DNA of 64,000 nucleotides from Nocardioides dongkuii (GCF_014127485.1 NZ_CP059903.1:1860001-1924000); one strand, 5' to 3'; shown: positions 51,606-64,000, counted from the stretch's first letter. Program-made: numbers and translations. The notes: generated by a model from the letters alone, not told the origin.

Positions 51606-54116
51606 GTGCCCCCAGACCACCTCCAGCGCCTGCTCGCGGCGCCGCCGGACCTGCCGGTGGTGGCCGGCCTGGAGGCCGTGCTCGCCGGGCTGCGCGACCG
51701 GGGCGCGGTCGTGGTCCAGGCCCCGCCGGGGACCGGCAAGACCACGCTGGTCCCGCCGGCGGTCGCCGCGCTCGGCCCGGGCCGGGTGGTGGTCACCCAG
51801 CCCCGCCGGATCGCCGCCCGCGCCGCGGCCCGCCGGCTGGCGCACCTGCTCGGCGAGCCGGTCGGGCGGACCGTGGGGTACGCCGTCCGCGGCGACCGCC
51901 GCTCGTCCTCCTCCACCCGGGTCGAGATGGTCACCACCGGCGTGCTGCTCCGGAGGCTGCAGCGTGACCCGGACCTGCCCGGGGTCGCCGCGGTGGTGCT
52001 GGACGAGGTCCACGAGCGGGCGCTCGACGCGGACCTGCTGCTGGCGCTGCTCATCGACGTGCGCGCCCACCTCCGCGACGACCTCCGCCTGGTGGCGATG
52101 TCGGCGACCGTGGAGTCCGCCCGGTTCGCCGCGCTGCTCGGCGCGCCGCCGGTGCCGGTGGTCGAGGTGCCCGGCGTCCAGCACCCCGTGACGGAGGTCT
52201 GGGCGCCGCCGCCGCCCGGCGTACGCCGCGCCGACGACCGGGGGACGACCCCCGCCTTCCTCGACCACGTCGCGGCGACGGTCCGCCGTGCGCTGGCCGA
52301 GCGGCCGGGTGACGTGCTCGCGTTCCTGCCCGGGGTGGCCGAGGTCGACGGGGTGGTACGCCGGCTGGCCGGCGTCGCCGGGGGAGCAGTCGACGTCCGG
52401 CCCCTGCACGGACGGTTGCCGGCCGCCCAGCAGGACCTGGCGCTGGTCGCGGGCGAGCGCCGCCGCGTGGTGGTCTCCACCGCGGTCGCGGAGTCGTCGC
52501 TCACCGTCCCCGGCGTACGCAGCGTGGTCGACGCGGGGTTGGTCCGCCGGCCGCACACCGACCACCGGCGCGGGCTGGCCGGCCTGGTCACGGTCCCGGT
52601 GAGCCGGGCCGCCGCCGTGCAGCGCGCCGGCCGTGCCGGCCGGGAGGCCCCGGGTGCCGCCTACCGGTGCTGGTCCGAGGCCGAGCACGCCCACCTCGCC
52701 GCGCACCCGGACCCGGAGATCGCGGTCGCCGACCTGACCGGGTTCGCGCTGGAGCTCGCCGTCTGGGGGAGCCCCGACGGCAGCGGGCTGACGCTGCCCG
52801 ACCCGCCGCCCGCCTCGGCCCTGGCGGCCGCGCACGCGGTCCTCGCCGACCTCGGCGCGCTCGGCCCGGACGGCGCGGTGACCGACCGGGGCCGCGCGAT
52901 CGCCGGGGTGCCGGCCGACCCGCGGCTCGGACGCGCGCTCCTCGACGGAGCGGCGGCCGTCGGCGCGCGCCGCGCCGCCGAGGTGGTGGCGATGCTCGCC
53001 GAGGACGTCCGCACCCCGGGGGGCGACCTGGTCGCGGCGCTCCGGTCGCTGCGGCGCGGCGGGCCGGGGACGCCCGCCTGGAGGACGACGGTCGAGCAGC
53101 TCGCGACGCAGGTGCCGGGGGGAGCGGCGCCCGCCGACCGGCTGACCGACGACCTCGCGGTCGGTGCCGTGGTGGCGCTCGCCCACCCGGACCGGGTGGC
53201 CCGGCGGCGCCCGGGCGGCACGTCGTACCTGATGGTCGGCGGCACCGGCGCGGTGCTGGCGCCCGGGTCCGCGCTGGCCGGGAGCGTCTGGCTGGCGGTC
53301 GCCGACGTGGACCGGCGGCCGGGGGACCGGGACGCGACGATCCGCTCCGCCGCCCCGGTCGACGAGGAGCTCGCGCTGGAGGCCGCGGCCGCCCGCTGGA
53401 CCGAGGACGACGAGGTGACCTGGCACGACGGCCGGGTCGTGGCCCGCCGGGTCACCCGGCTGGGCGCCGTCGAGCTGGCCTCGGTCACGCTCACCGAGCC
53501 GCCCGCCGAGCGGGTGGCCGCCGCCGTGCGCGAGGGGCTGGAGCAGGAGGGCCTCGACGTGCTGCCCTGGACCGACGCCGCGCGGGGCCTGCGGGCCCGG
53601 CTCGCCTTCCTGCACCGGGTCCTGGGGGAGCCGTGGCCGGACGTCTCCGACCAGGCGCTGTCGGCGGACGTGGAGGCCTGGCTCGGACCCGCCCTCGCGC
53701 GGATCCGCACGACGCGCGACCTGGGCCGGGTCGACGTGCTGGCCGCGCTGCGCCGGCTGCTCCCGTGGCCCGAGGCGGGTCGGCTCGACGAGCTCGCGCC
53801 GGAGCGGCTGGCGGTGCCGAGCGGCGCGACCGTGCGGGTGGACTACGACGGCGACCAGCCGGTGCTCGCCGTACGCCTGCAGGAGACCTTCGGCTGGGCG
53901 GCGACGCCGCGGCTGGCCGACGGACGGGTGCCGGTCCTGGTCCACCTGCTCTCCCCGGCCCGCCGGCCGGTCGCGGTGACGGCCGACCTCGCGTCGTTCT
54001 GGGCGACCGGCTACCCGCAGGTGCGGGCCGAGCTGCGCGGGCGGTACCCGAAGCACGCGTGGCCGGAGGACCCGTGGTCGGCGCCGCCGGAACGAGGCCG
54101 GCGGCGCCGACCGTGA
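51606..54116 (+). CDS. hrpB: ATP-dependent helicase HrpB
   Basis: An 836-residue DEAH-box-type helicase. Walker [10 protein letters not shown] is at residues 39-47, and the DEVH box (DEVHERALDAD) at 133-136. SAT-type MSATVES, the helicase C domain (FLPGVAEVDGVV, STAVAESSLTVPGV) and QRAGRAGREAPG follow, and the C-terminal HrpB domain contains HLLSPARRPVAVTADLASFW. The HrpB role in bacteria is poorly defined, and RNA remodelling is presumed. GTG 51606 is used. It ends 10 bases before the convergent thioester-sortase gene. Confidence 0.93.
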   Translation: MPPDHLQRLLAAPPDLPVVAGLEAVLAGLRDRGAVVVQAPPGTGKTTLVPPAVAALGPGRVVVTQPRRIAARAAARRLAHLLGEPVGRTVGYAVRGDRRSSSSTRVEMVTTGVLLRRLQRDPDLPGVAAVVLDEVHERALDADLLLALLIDVRAHLRDDLRLVAMSATVESARFAALLGAPPVPVVEVPGVQHPVTEVWAPPPPGVRRADDRGTTPAFLDHVAATVRRALAERPGDVLAFLPGVAEVDGVVRRLAGVAGGAVDVRPLHGRLPAAQQDLALVAGERRRVVVSTAVAESSLTVPGVRSVVDAGLVRRPHTDHRRGLAGLVTVPVSRAAAVQRAGRAGREAPGAAYRCWSEAEHAHLAAHPDPEIAVADLTGFALELAVWGSPDGSGLTLPDPPPASALAAAHAVLADLGALGPDGAVTDRGRAIAGVPADPRLGRALLDGAAAVGARRAAEVVAMLAEDVRTPGGDLVAALRSLRRGGPGTPAWRTTVEQLATQVPGGAAPADRLTDDLAVGAVVALAHPDRVARRRPGGTSYLMVGGTGAVLAPGSALAGSVWLAVADVDRRPGDRDATIRSAAPVDEELALEAAAARWTEDDEVTWHDGRVVARRVTRLGAVELASVTLTEPPAERVAAAVREGLEQEGLDVLPWTDAARGLRARLAFLHRVLGEPWPDVSDQALSADVEAWLGPALARIRTTRDLGRVDVLAALRRLLPWPEAGRLDELAPERLAVPSGATVRVDYDGDQPVLAVRLQETFGWAATPRLADGRVPVLVHLLSPARRPVAVTADLASFWATGYPQVRAELRGRYPKHAWPEDPWSAPPERGRRRRP

Positions 54117-54126
54117 GACCGTGCGG

Positions 54127-56325
54127 TCAGCGCTGCCCGCCGACCCGCCGGGCGACGACCACCTGGTACTTGGTGTAGTGGAAGCGCCCGTTGCCGTAGA
54201 CGACCCGGTCGGTGCAGCTGATCAGCACCAGCCGGTGCGCGCCGGTCGTGGTGAAGAGCCGCTGCGGCAGGCGCCGCGTCCGCTCGAACCTGGCGGTGCT
54301 GCTCACCCGGTAGCGGTGGGTCGTGCCGCCCTTGGCCACGGTGACGAACTGGCCCTTCCTGGCTCGGCTCAGGCCCCACAGCGCACCGGGCCGGTCCTGC
54401 CGGTCCGAGACGTGCCCGGCCACCACGGCGGCGCCGATCCGGTCACCGAGCCCCGCCGACCTGCGCAGCCAGCCGGTGACGCCCACGTCCCCGGGCAGGC
54501 GCATCTCTCCACGCGTGATCGTGGTGGGCACGACGGTCGCGTCGAGGCCGATCCTCGGGGCCCGGATGACCGTCGGCGCCACGCGCGCGGACCACGGGGC
54601 GGAGCGCGGCAGGGTGCCGGAGAACCCGCCGGCGACCACCGGAGCCCGGTACGGCGCCTTCGCGACCGTCGTGGTCTCCGCGGCCACGCCGCACCGCGTC
54701 GTCGCGGCACCGTTCGCCGCGGTCCGCTGGGTGCTGACCTGCCAGGTGTAGACACCGGGTGCGCGCACCCGCACGGCCGGCGACCGGGACCACCCGGCGC
54801 CCGCGCGCCAGGTGACCGTCCGCGCCAGGGTCCCCGGCCGGCAGGTCGCTGCGGACAGGGAGGCGAAGGGGCCGTGGAGACGGGCCGTCGCCGGCACCGT
54901 CGTCCCGCGCGCGAGACCGGTCAGGCGGACCCGGTCGTAGAGGGGCTCACCCGGCCTGACCCGCTTGTCGGAGGTACGGCTCAGGACGCTCGGTTGGGCC
55001 TCGTAGGTGTTCGTGACCGCGACCGGGGTGACCGCGCCCTCGGCGATCGTCACGTTCCTCGGCTCGATGGAGGTCGCGGTGAGGTTGACCCGGCGGTTCT
55101 CGCCGTTCCGCGGCTCGGTGATCCGGCAGGTGGCGCCGGCGGGCAGCCCGGTGACCGCGACGGTCCGGGAACCCGCGCGCCTGCCGGCAGGGATCCTGAC
55201 CCGGCGCTCGACCGGCGCGCCCCCGTCGGCCGGGGTGCACACGACGCGGATGACCACCGGGTCCTGCCGCCCGGCGCCGGCACCACTGATCGTCTTGATG
55301 ACGTCGATGCCCCCGGCGGCGTACGGGGTGATCCGCACCCCGGCGACGACCTCGAGCGTCTTCGTCTGCGCGAGGATCAGCTTCTGGGCGTCCGTCCGAC
55401 CCGGATTGGTGCCGTCGTAGACGTAGACGGTGCTCTCCGGGACCGTCAGCGCGCGTTCCAGGGCGAAGCCCTGTGGCGTGTCGGGGCTGATCGTGCGGAC
55501 CCAGAGCCGCGCACCGGCGGGAACCGTGTCTCCCGCCACCAGCTGCTGGGTGCCCGCGGCGTCGCTGAAGACCTCCACCCCTTGGAGGCGGAGCGTCGAG
55601 GGGCCGTCTGCGGTGACCGTGAACGGACCGACCAGCTCGCCCGTCGACGGTGCCGACGCGGACGCAGGCGAGATGCTCAGCGCCGGCGGCGCGGGCTCCG
55701 TCGCCGGACTGTTCGCGAGGGCGTCGGCGACGATGGCCGAGACGAGCGCGTACATCTGCGGCTCCTGGGTGGCGTCGAGCACCAGGTTGTCGGTGAAGAA
55801 CCAGATCGCGGCCTGCACGGCCGCGGCCTTGACGGTGTCGGGCACGCCCGCGGGCAGGTCGGGCACGGTCGGGTAGTAGTTCTCCAGGATGTAGCCGACG
55901 TCGCCGAGGTTGGGCACGTTGGCCTCGTTCCACTCACCGCGCTCGTAGTTGACGCCGGCCCCGGTGCTGGTGAAGAGGTCGATGCAGTAGGTCAGGGCCT
56001 GGGTCCCCGAGGAGTCGAACGCCTGGATGAGGCCGAAGTAGTCGCGGGGGTTGGCGGTCGACCCGGCGGGCACCGTCGCCGGGTATCCGCCGAGCGGATC
56101 GAAGCCGGCGGGGGCATTGTAGGAGCTGACGTCGGTTCCCAGGTCCCCGCTGATGGTCCCGACCTGCAGCTCGGTGAAGGCCGAGCGCGGCGTCGGGGCT
56201 GGGTCCTCATCGACGATCGGCTTGGCCTGTGCCGGGCGTCCCACCACCAGGAGCACGCTCGTCAGGGTCAGCACGACGGCGACGCGGAGCGCCCTTGCCG
56301 GCCGGGTCGTCAGGATCGAGCTCAT
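54127..56325 (-). CDS. Secreted thioester-domain protein fused to a class E/F sortase-like domain
   Basis: A 732-residue exported protein. Residues 1-34 are a signal peptide (AQA near the cleavage site). Residues about 70-205 are a TQXA/thioester adhesin domain: Cys114 in TYCID and Gln171 in VQAAIW are placed to form the internal Cys-Gln thioester that attacks host or surface amines. Residues about 340-440 resemble DUF5979, and 445-555 a further beta-rich domain. Residues 580-732 look like a sortase, with His638 in VVAGHVS and Cys704 in LVLISCTD. The usual Arg three residues before the final VVV run is Lys719. No LPXTG motif or C-terminal span is present. GGGAGG precedes ATG 56325. It follows a LuxR regulator on the same strand. 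Confidence 0.85.
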   Translation of the reverse strand: MSSILTTRPARALRVAVVLTLTSVLLVVGRPAQAKPIVDEDPAPTPRSAFTELQVGTISGDLGTDVSSYNAPAGFDPLGGYPATVPAGSTANPRDYFGLIQAFDSSGTQALTYCIDLFTSTGAGVNYERGEWNEANVPNLGDVGYILENYYPTVPDLPAGVPDTVKAAAVQAAIWFFTDNLVLDATQEPQMYALVSAIVADALANSPATEPAPPALSISPASASAPSTGELVGPFTVTADGPSTLRLQGVEVFSDAAGTQQLVAGDTVPAGARLWVRTISPDTPQGFALERALTVPESTVYVYDGTNPGRTDAQKLILAQTKTLEVVAGVRITPYAAGGIDVIKTISGAGAGRQDPVVIRVVCTPADGGAPVERRVRIPAGRRAGSRTVAVTGLPAGATCRITEPRNGENRRVNLTATSIEPRNVTIAEGAVTPVAVTNTYEAQPSVLSRTSDKRVRPGEPLYDRVRLTGLARGTTVPATARLHGPFASLSAATCRPGTLARTVTWRAGAGWSRSPAVRVRAPGVYTWQVSTQRTAANGAATTRCGVAAETTTVAKAPYRAPVVAGGFSGTLPRSAPWSARVAPTVIRAPRIGLDATVVPTTITRGEMRLPGDVGVTGWLRRSAGLGDRIGAAVVAGHVSDRQDRPGALWGLSRARKGQFVTVAKGGTTHRYRVSSTARFERTRRLPQRLFTTTGAHRLVLISCTDRVVYGNGRFHYTKYQVVVARRVGGQR

Positions 56326-56428
56326 GGACGTCCACCTCCCGAGAGCGGTGGGCAGGACCTGCTCTCAGGCCGCTCTGCATCCCCGCACAAGCGACGTCAC
56401 ACCAGTTCTCGGCCCCGCGCAAGAGGCC

Positions 56429-56464
56429 TACGTCCGGCCTTGCGTCCGGCCTTGCGTCCGGCCG
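56429..56464. repeat. Three tandem 12-bp repeats downstream of the LuxR gene
   Basis: TACGTCCGGCCT, TGCGTCCGGCCT and TGCGTCCGGCCG are adjacent in the 155-base gap between the LuxR regulator and the thioester-sortase gene, both on the minus strand. Slippage or a binding array are both possible. The rest of the gap holds GAGAGCGG/CTGCTCTC-like short inversions. Confidence 0.7.
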
Positions 56465-56480
56465 GCGTGCGGCCCGGCGC

Positions 56481-59084
56481 TCAGCCGGCGGGCCACCCCA
56501 GGTCCTCCGCCCGGGCGACCGCCTCCCTGCGGGAGGCCGCTCCGAGCTTGGCCATCAACGCCGCCACGTGGTGGTCGACGGTGCGCACCGAGAGCACCAG
56601 CCGCTCGGCGATGACCGCGTTGGGCAGGCCCTGGGCGACCAGGGCGAGGACGTCGAGCTGCCGGGCGGTGAGCCCGGCGACGTTCACCCGGGTCGCCGGG
56701 GTCGGGCCGCGCGGCACGCGGACGGCGCCGCGCCGGCGCAGGTCCTCGCGGACCCGGGCCGCGAGGCGGACCCCGCCCAGGGCGTCGAGCCGCGCCAGCG
56801 CGGCGAGCACCACGCCGTCGTCGTCGCTCCGCGTGAGCGCCGCGGCCGCCTCGTAGGGGTAGCCCGCCGCGTCCCACCCGTCGGCCGCGCCGCGCCAGTC
56901 GCCGCGCGCCGAGAGCGCGTGCGGGTGGGTGGTGCCGGCGAGGTCCGCCGGGTCGACCGGGTCCCCGGCGAGGCAGAGCCAGTGCGCGAGCTCCACCCGC
57001 CACGGGAGCGACCCGAGCCGCACGGCCTCGTCGTACACCTCGCGCCCCAGGCGCCGTACCCGGACGAGGTCGCCCTGCAGCCACGCGGACTCGCAGGCCA
57101 GGGCCGCGGCGGGCGCGGTCCGCTGCAGCTCGTCGAGGTCTCGGCCCAGTCGCCAGCACTCCTCGACCAGGTCGTCGGCCGGTGACCCCGTGCGGAGCGC
57201 CGCCCGGCCGAGCACGAACAGCGCGGTGCAGCGGATCGGGCTGGTGGCGTCCAGGCCGACCTCCGCGTCCGCGACCGCCGCGGCCCAGCGGGCCCCCGCG
57301 AGGGCGACCAGGCCGCGCTCGACGGTGAGGTACTTCCAGAACATGACCTGCTCGTCGGCCTCGGCGTGCTCGATCCCCGCGACCAGCTCCCGGCCCGCCT
57401 CGTCGGGGTCGAGGTGCACGAGCAGCTGCCACACGATGTTGCACCAGGCACGGCTCGCGTGCTCGGACAGGCCGGCGGCCAGGGCGACCTCGCGCGCCTC
57501 CTCGACGAGCCGCCGTCCGGCGGGGTCCCCCTGGGCCCACCGGGCGGTGCCGAGGTTGTTGAGGGCGTGGGAGTACACGGCGCGGTCGCCGACCTCGCGG
57601 GCCAGCACGATCGCCTGCTCCGCGGTCCGGGTGGCCTCCGCCATCCGGTCGGCCAGCATCGCGAGCTGGGAGAGGTTGCTGAGGGCGAGCGCGAGCTCGC
57701 GGCGGTCCCCGGTCCCGCCCAGCACGGACGCCGCCTCGGCCGCGGCCTGCTCCGACAGGCGGCGGTCGCCCTGCCACCAGGCGACCCGGGAGAGCATCCG
57801 CAGCGAGGCGCCGAGCCGCACCGGGTCGCCCAGCCCGCGCCGGATCCGGACCACCTCGTCCTGGTCGGCCAGGGCGCTGCGCTCCCGGTCGCCGACGGTG
57901 TAGCAGGCGCGGGCCGAGGCCTCGAGGAGGTCCGCGAGGTCCGCGGGGGCGAGCCGGTCGCGGTGGACCAGGACCGCACGCAGGTGGTCGGCCGCCTGCC
58001 GGTGCGCGCGCCCGGTCTCCGCGGCCGCCGCGGCCGCCGGGCCGTGCCGCAGGACCGCGGCGGGGTCGCCGGCCTCGATCGCGTGGTGCACCAGCTGGGC
58101 CGGGTCGTGGTCGGGACGCGCCTCGAGGACGGCGAGCGCGGTCGCGTTGAGCGACGTACGCCGCGCTGCGGGCAGCGCGTCGACCACGGCACGCCGGGTC
58201 AGCTCGTGGCGGAACGCGACCTGCCGCGGCTCTACGACCAGGAGCCCCTGCTCCTCGGCGGTCGCCAGGGCGGTCAGCCCGCCGGGCACCAGCGCGTCGA
58301 CCAGGGGGCGGTCCACGGTCGAGGTGATGACGCTGAGCCGCTCCACGGCGTCCCGGGAGGCGGGGTCGAGCCGGTGCAGCCGGGCCAGGACCAGGTCGAG
58401 GACGCTGGAGGGCACGGTGCTGGCCGGCGGGCCGGGGGCGGCCAGCACCTCGTGGACCAGGAACGGGTTGCCCCCGGTGACCGCCAGCACGGCGTCGGCA
58501 GCCGCGGCCCCGGCGAGGGTGCACACCGCCGTCGAGGACAGCGGGCCGAGCGGGAGCCGGACGACCGACCGGGCGGTGGCGAGGGCGGCCAGCAGCCGAC
58601 GCAGCGGGTGGCCGCCGTCCAGCTCGTCGTCGCGGTAGGTCAGCACCAGCACCGCGGGCAGCTCGGCGACCCGCCGGGACAGCCACCGGAGCAGGTCCAG
58701 GGTCGCCTCGTCGGCCCAGTGCACGTCCTCGACGGTCAGCAGGGTCGCGTGGCCGCGCCAGTCGAGCTCCTCGAGCAGGGCGGTGAACAGCGCGTCCCGC
58801 TCGCCGGGTGACCGGAGCGCGCGGGCGAGGTCGGCCCCGACGGAGCCGGCCAGGTCCCTCATCGGGCCCAGCAGCCGGGGCGTGGCCAGGTCGTCGCACC
58901 GGCCGGTGAGCAGCCGGGCGTCGGGCAGCACGTCGTGCAGGGCGCCGACCAGGCTGGACTTGCCGATCCCGGCCTCCCCGGAGACCAGCACCACCGAGCC
59001 GGCTCCGGTCGCCGCGCGACCAGCGGCGTGGACCAGCGCCGCGAGCTCCTCGTCGCGCTCCAGGACAGCCGTCCGGGACAGCAT
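56481..59084 (-). CDS. Large LuxR-family ATP-binding transcriptional regulator (LAL-like)
   Basis: An 867-residue regulator. The N-terminal STAND/AAA-type ATPase has Walker A GEAGIGKS at residues 36-43 and Walker B-like LLTVEDVHWADE. A long Ala- and Leu-rich helical repeat region (TPR-like) follows. The C-terminal LuxR helix-turn-helix reads GLTARQLDVLALVAQGLPNA and then VIAERLVLSVRTVDHHV. ATG 59084 is chosen because TACGAT (complement of 59091-59096) lies six bases upstream, predicting a leaderless message; an in-frame start at 59135 would overlap the carA leader. It is divergent from carA and lies upstream of the thioester-sortase gene, a possible target. Confidence 0.9.
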   Translation of the reverse strand: MLSRTAVLERDEELAALVHAAGRAATGAGSVVLVSGEAGIGKSSLVGALHDVLPDARLLTGRCDDLATPRLLGPMRDLAGSVGADLARALRSPGERDALFTALLEELDWRGHATLLTVEDVHWADEATLDLLRWLSRRVAELPAVLVLTYRDDELDGGHPLRRLLAALATARSVVRLPLGPLSSTAVCTLAGAAAADAVLAVTGGNPFLVHEVLAAPGPPASTVPSSVLDLVLARLHRLDPASRDAVERLSVITSTVDRPLVDALVPGGLTALATAEEQGLLVVEPRQVAFRHELTRRAVVDALPAARRTSLNATALAVLEARPDHDPAQLVHHAIEAGDPAAVLRHGPAAAAAAETGRAHRQAADHLRAVLVHRDRLAPADLADLLEASARACYTVGDRERSALADQDEVVRIRRGLGDPVRLGASLRMLSRVAWWQGDRRLSEQAAAEAASVLGGTGDRRELALALSNLSQLAMLADRMAEATRTAEQAIVLAREVGDRAVYSHALNNLGTARWAQGDPAGRRLVEEAREVALAAGLSEHASRAWCNIVWQLLVHLDPDEAGRELVAGIEHAEADEQVMFWKYLTVERGLVALAGARWAAAVADAEVGLDATSPIRCTALFVLGRAALRTGSPADDLVEECWRLGRDLDELQRTAPAAALACESAWLQGDLVRVRRLGREVYDEAVRLGSLPWRVELAHWLCLAGDPVDPADLAGTTHPHALSARGDWRGAADGWDAAGYPYEAAAALTRSDDDGVVLAALARLDALGGVRLAARVREDLRRRGAVRVPRGPTPATRVNVAGLTARQLDVLALVAQGLPNAVIAERLVLSVRTVDHHVAALMAKLGAASRREAVARAEDLGWPAG

Positions 59085-59113
59085 GGCCTGATCGTAGGAC
59101 GGTCCGGCGCTGA

Positions 59114-59173
59114 TAGGGTCGCTGCGTTCGAACATCCTTTAACGATCCGTCCCGTGAGGCGGAGAAGGAGGTC
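59114..59173 (+). promoter_or_regulatory. pyr promoter (-10) and PyrR-binding leader, copy 2
   Basis: TAGGGT at 59114-59119 and the leader 59133-59173 repeat the module in front of pyrR with one substitution in 41 leader bases and an identical -10-to-leader distance of 19 bases. The element ends in AAGGAGG immediately before carA, so PyrR binding can block initiation. This puts carA-carB-pyrD under the same uridine-nucleotide control as pyrR-pyrB-pyrC. Confidence 0.88.
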
Positions 59174-59176
59174 GGC

Positions 59177-60355
59177 GTGCCGTTGCATGCCCCTGCGATC
59201 CTGGTCCTCGAGGACGGTCGCACCTTTACCGGCGAGGCGTACGGCGCCCCCGGCGAGACGTTCGGCGAAGCGGTCTTCAACACCGGCATGACCGGCTACC
59301 AGGAGACGCTGACCGACCCGTCGTACCACCGCCAGGTCGTCGTGATGACCGCGCCGCACATCGGCAACACCGGGATCAACGACGAGGACCAGGAGTCCGG
59401 TCGGATCTGGGTGGCCGGGTACGTCGTGCGCGACCCCGCCCGCCGGCCCTCGAGCTGGCGCTCCCGGCGCACCCTCGACGACGAGCTGCGCGACCAGGGC
59501 GTGGTCGGCATCTCCGGCATCGACACCCGCGCGCTGACTCGGCACCTGCGCGAGCGCGGCGCGATGCGCGTCGGCATCTCCTCGGTGGAGACCGACCCCG
59601 CCGCGCTGCTCGAGCGGGTCCGGCAGGCCGACGCGATGGCCGGCACCGAGCTCTCCAGCGAGGTCTCCACCCAGGAGGCGTACGTCGTCCCGGCGCACGG
59701 TGAGCGGCGGTTCACCGTCGCGGCGCTCGACCTCGGCATCAAGACGATGACGCCGCACCGGATGGCCGAGCGCGGGATCGAGGTGCACGTGCTGCCCGCC
59801 ACCGCGACGCTCGACGACGTGCTCGCGGTGCGTCCCGACGGGCTGTTCTACTCCAACGGGCCCGGCGACCCCGCCGCCACGACCCACCAGGTCGAGGTGC
59901 TGCAGGGGGCGCTCGCCCAGGAGCTGCCCTACTTCGGCATCTGCTTCGGCAACCAGCTCTTCGGCCGCGCGCTGGGCTTCGGCACCTACAAGCTCACCTA
60001 CGGCCACCGCGGCATCAACCAGCCGGTGATGGACCGCACCACCGGCCGGGTCGAGGTGACCGCCCACAACCACGGGTTCGCCGTCGACGCCCCGCTCGAG
60101 GGTGTCACCAGCACGCCGTACGGGGAGGCGACGGTGAGCCACGTCTGCCTCAACGACGACGTGGTCGAGGGGCTCGAGCTCCGGGTCCCGACAGGCTCGA
60201 CCACCGAACCAGGGAGGCTCAAGGCCTTCTCGGTGCAGTACCACCCCGAGGCGGCCGCCGGGCCGCACGACGCGGCGTACCTCTTCGACCGCTTCGCCGA
60301 ACTGATGTCGGAGCGCCGTGACCCGCGGAACCCGACCACCGAGAGCGAGGCCTGA
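59177..60355 (+). CDS. carA: Carbamoyl-phosphate synthase small subunit
   Basis: A 392-residue glutaminase subunit that supplies ammonia to CarB. The N-terminal domain reads [20 protein letters not shown]. The class I amidotransferase triad is Cys256 (FGICFGNQ), His356 and Glu358 (QYHPEA). GTG 59177 follows AAGGAGG at the end of the PyrR leader. Residues about 336-345 ([10 protein letters not shown]) look like an extra loop just before the last domain strand and coincide with a palindrome-family sequence. carB starts two bases after the stop. Confidence 0.96.
   Translation: MPLHAPAILVLEDGRTFTGEAYGAPGETFGEAVFNTGMTGYQETLTDPSYHRQVVVMTAPHIGNTGINDEDQESGRIWVAGYVVRDPARRPSSWRSRRTLDDELRDQGVVGISGIDTRALTRHLRERGAMRVGISSVETDPAALLERVRQADAMAGTELSSEVSTQEAYVVPAHGERRFTVAALDLGIKTMTPHRMAERGIEVHVLPATATLDDVLAVRPDGLFYSNGPGDPAATTHQVEVLQGALAQELPYFGICFGNQLFGRALGFGTYKLTYGHRGINQPVMDRTTGRVEVTAHNHGFAVDAPLEGVTSTPYGEATVSHVCLNDDVVEGLELRVPTGSTTEPGRLKAFSVQYHPEAAAGPHDAAYLFDRFAELMSERRDPRNPTTESEA
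60184..60210. repeat. Short palindrome-family sequence inside the carA reading frame
   Basis: GGTCCCGACAGGCTCGACCA followed by CCGAACC closely matches, in inverse orientation, the short form of the GGTGGTCGAGC...TGTCGA family seen in the intergenic array at 9797-10510. It adds about nine codons in frame between residues that are normally close together in CarA. Insertion is inferred from the match and the apparent extra residues. Confidence 0.5.
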
Positions 60356-60357
60356 GC

Positions 60358-64000
<3,643 letters not shown>

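Overview
The window is high-GC, densely coding chromosomal DNA from an actinobacterium, most likely Nocardioides or a close relative in the Nocardioidaceae. This rests on gene order (pdxT-yebC-ruvCAB-yajC-secD-secF-apt-rel; alaS-ruvX-mltG-aroE-aroCKBQ-efp-nusB; pyrR-pyrB-pyrC and carA-carB-pyrD), frequent GTG starts, TANNNT -10 boxes only 6-8 nt from start codons (leaderless mRNAs), a LexA box of the CGAAC-N4-GTTCG type, and abundant intergenic GGTGGTCGAGC...TGTCGA-type palindromes. No rRNA, tRNA, transposase, integrase or CRISPR was seen.

Layout. 1-9716: vitamin B6/YebC, SOS-controlled Holliday-junction machinery, Sec export accessory genes, adenine salvage and the (p)ppGpp synthetase. 9717-10524: an array of four 181-bp repeat units. 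10525-15642: a DUF349 protein, an MBL hydrolase, hisS and aspS. 15781-22123: an oligopeptide ABC importer (permease, lipoprotein, permease, two ATPases). 22169-35503: rarA, two small conserved genes, alaS-ruvX-mltG, the shikimate-pathway cluster with an embedded prepilin peptidase, then efp-nusB. 35504-42814: accessory metabolism and regulation (DUF1206, flavin oxidoreductase, orphan ParA-like ATPase, PPOX protein, TetR/cupin divergon, quinone reductase). 42836-45766: promoter, PyrR leader, pyrR-pyrB-pyrC and terminator. 45787-59084: an accessory block (LLM oxidoreductase, cstA-ybdD, a hicAB island, methyltransferase, hrpB, a thioester-domain/sortase fusion and a large LuxR regulator). 59114-64000: a second copy of the pyr promoter and PyrR leader, then carA-carB-pyrD.

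How it fits together. The two pyrimidine half-operons carry almost identical promoter-leader modules, so one PyrR probably controls both. This suggests that a single ancestral pyr operon was split by the roughly 13-kb accessory block. The least ordinary items are the secreted protein that joins a Cys-Gln thioester adhesin domain to a sortase-like C-terminus, the hicAB island bounded by short inverted repeats with a frameshifted toxin, the 50-bp palindromes in tandem pairs, the 181-bp array, and a short palindrome-family sequence apparently embedded in frame inside carA.
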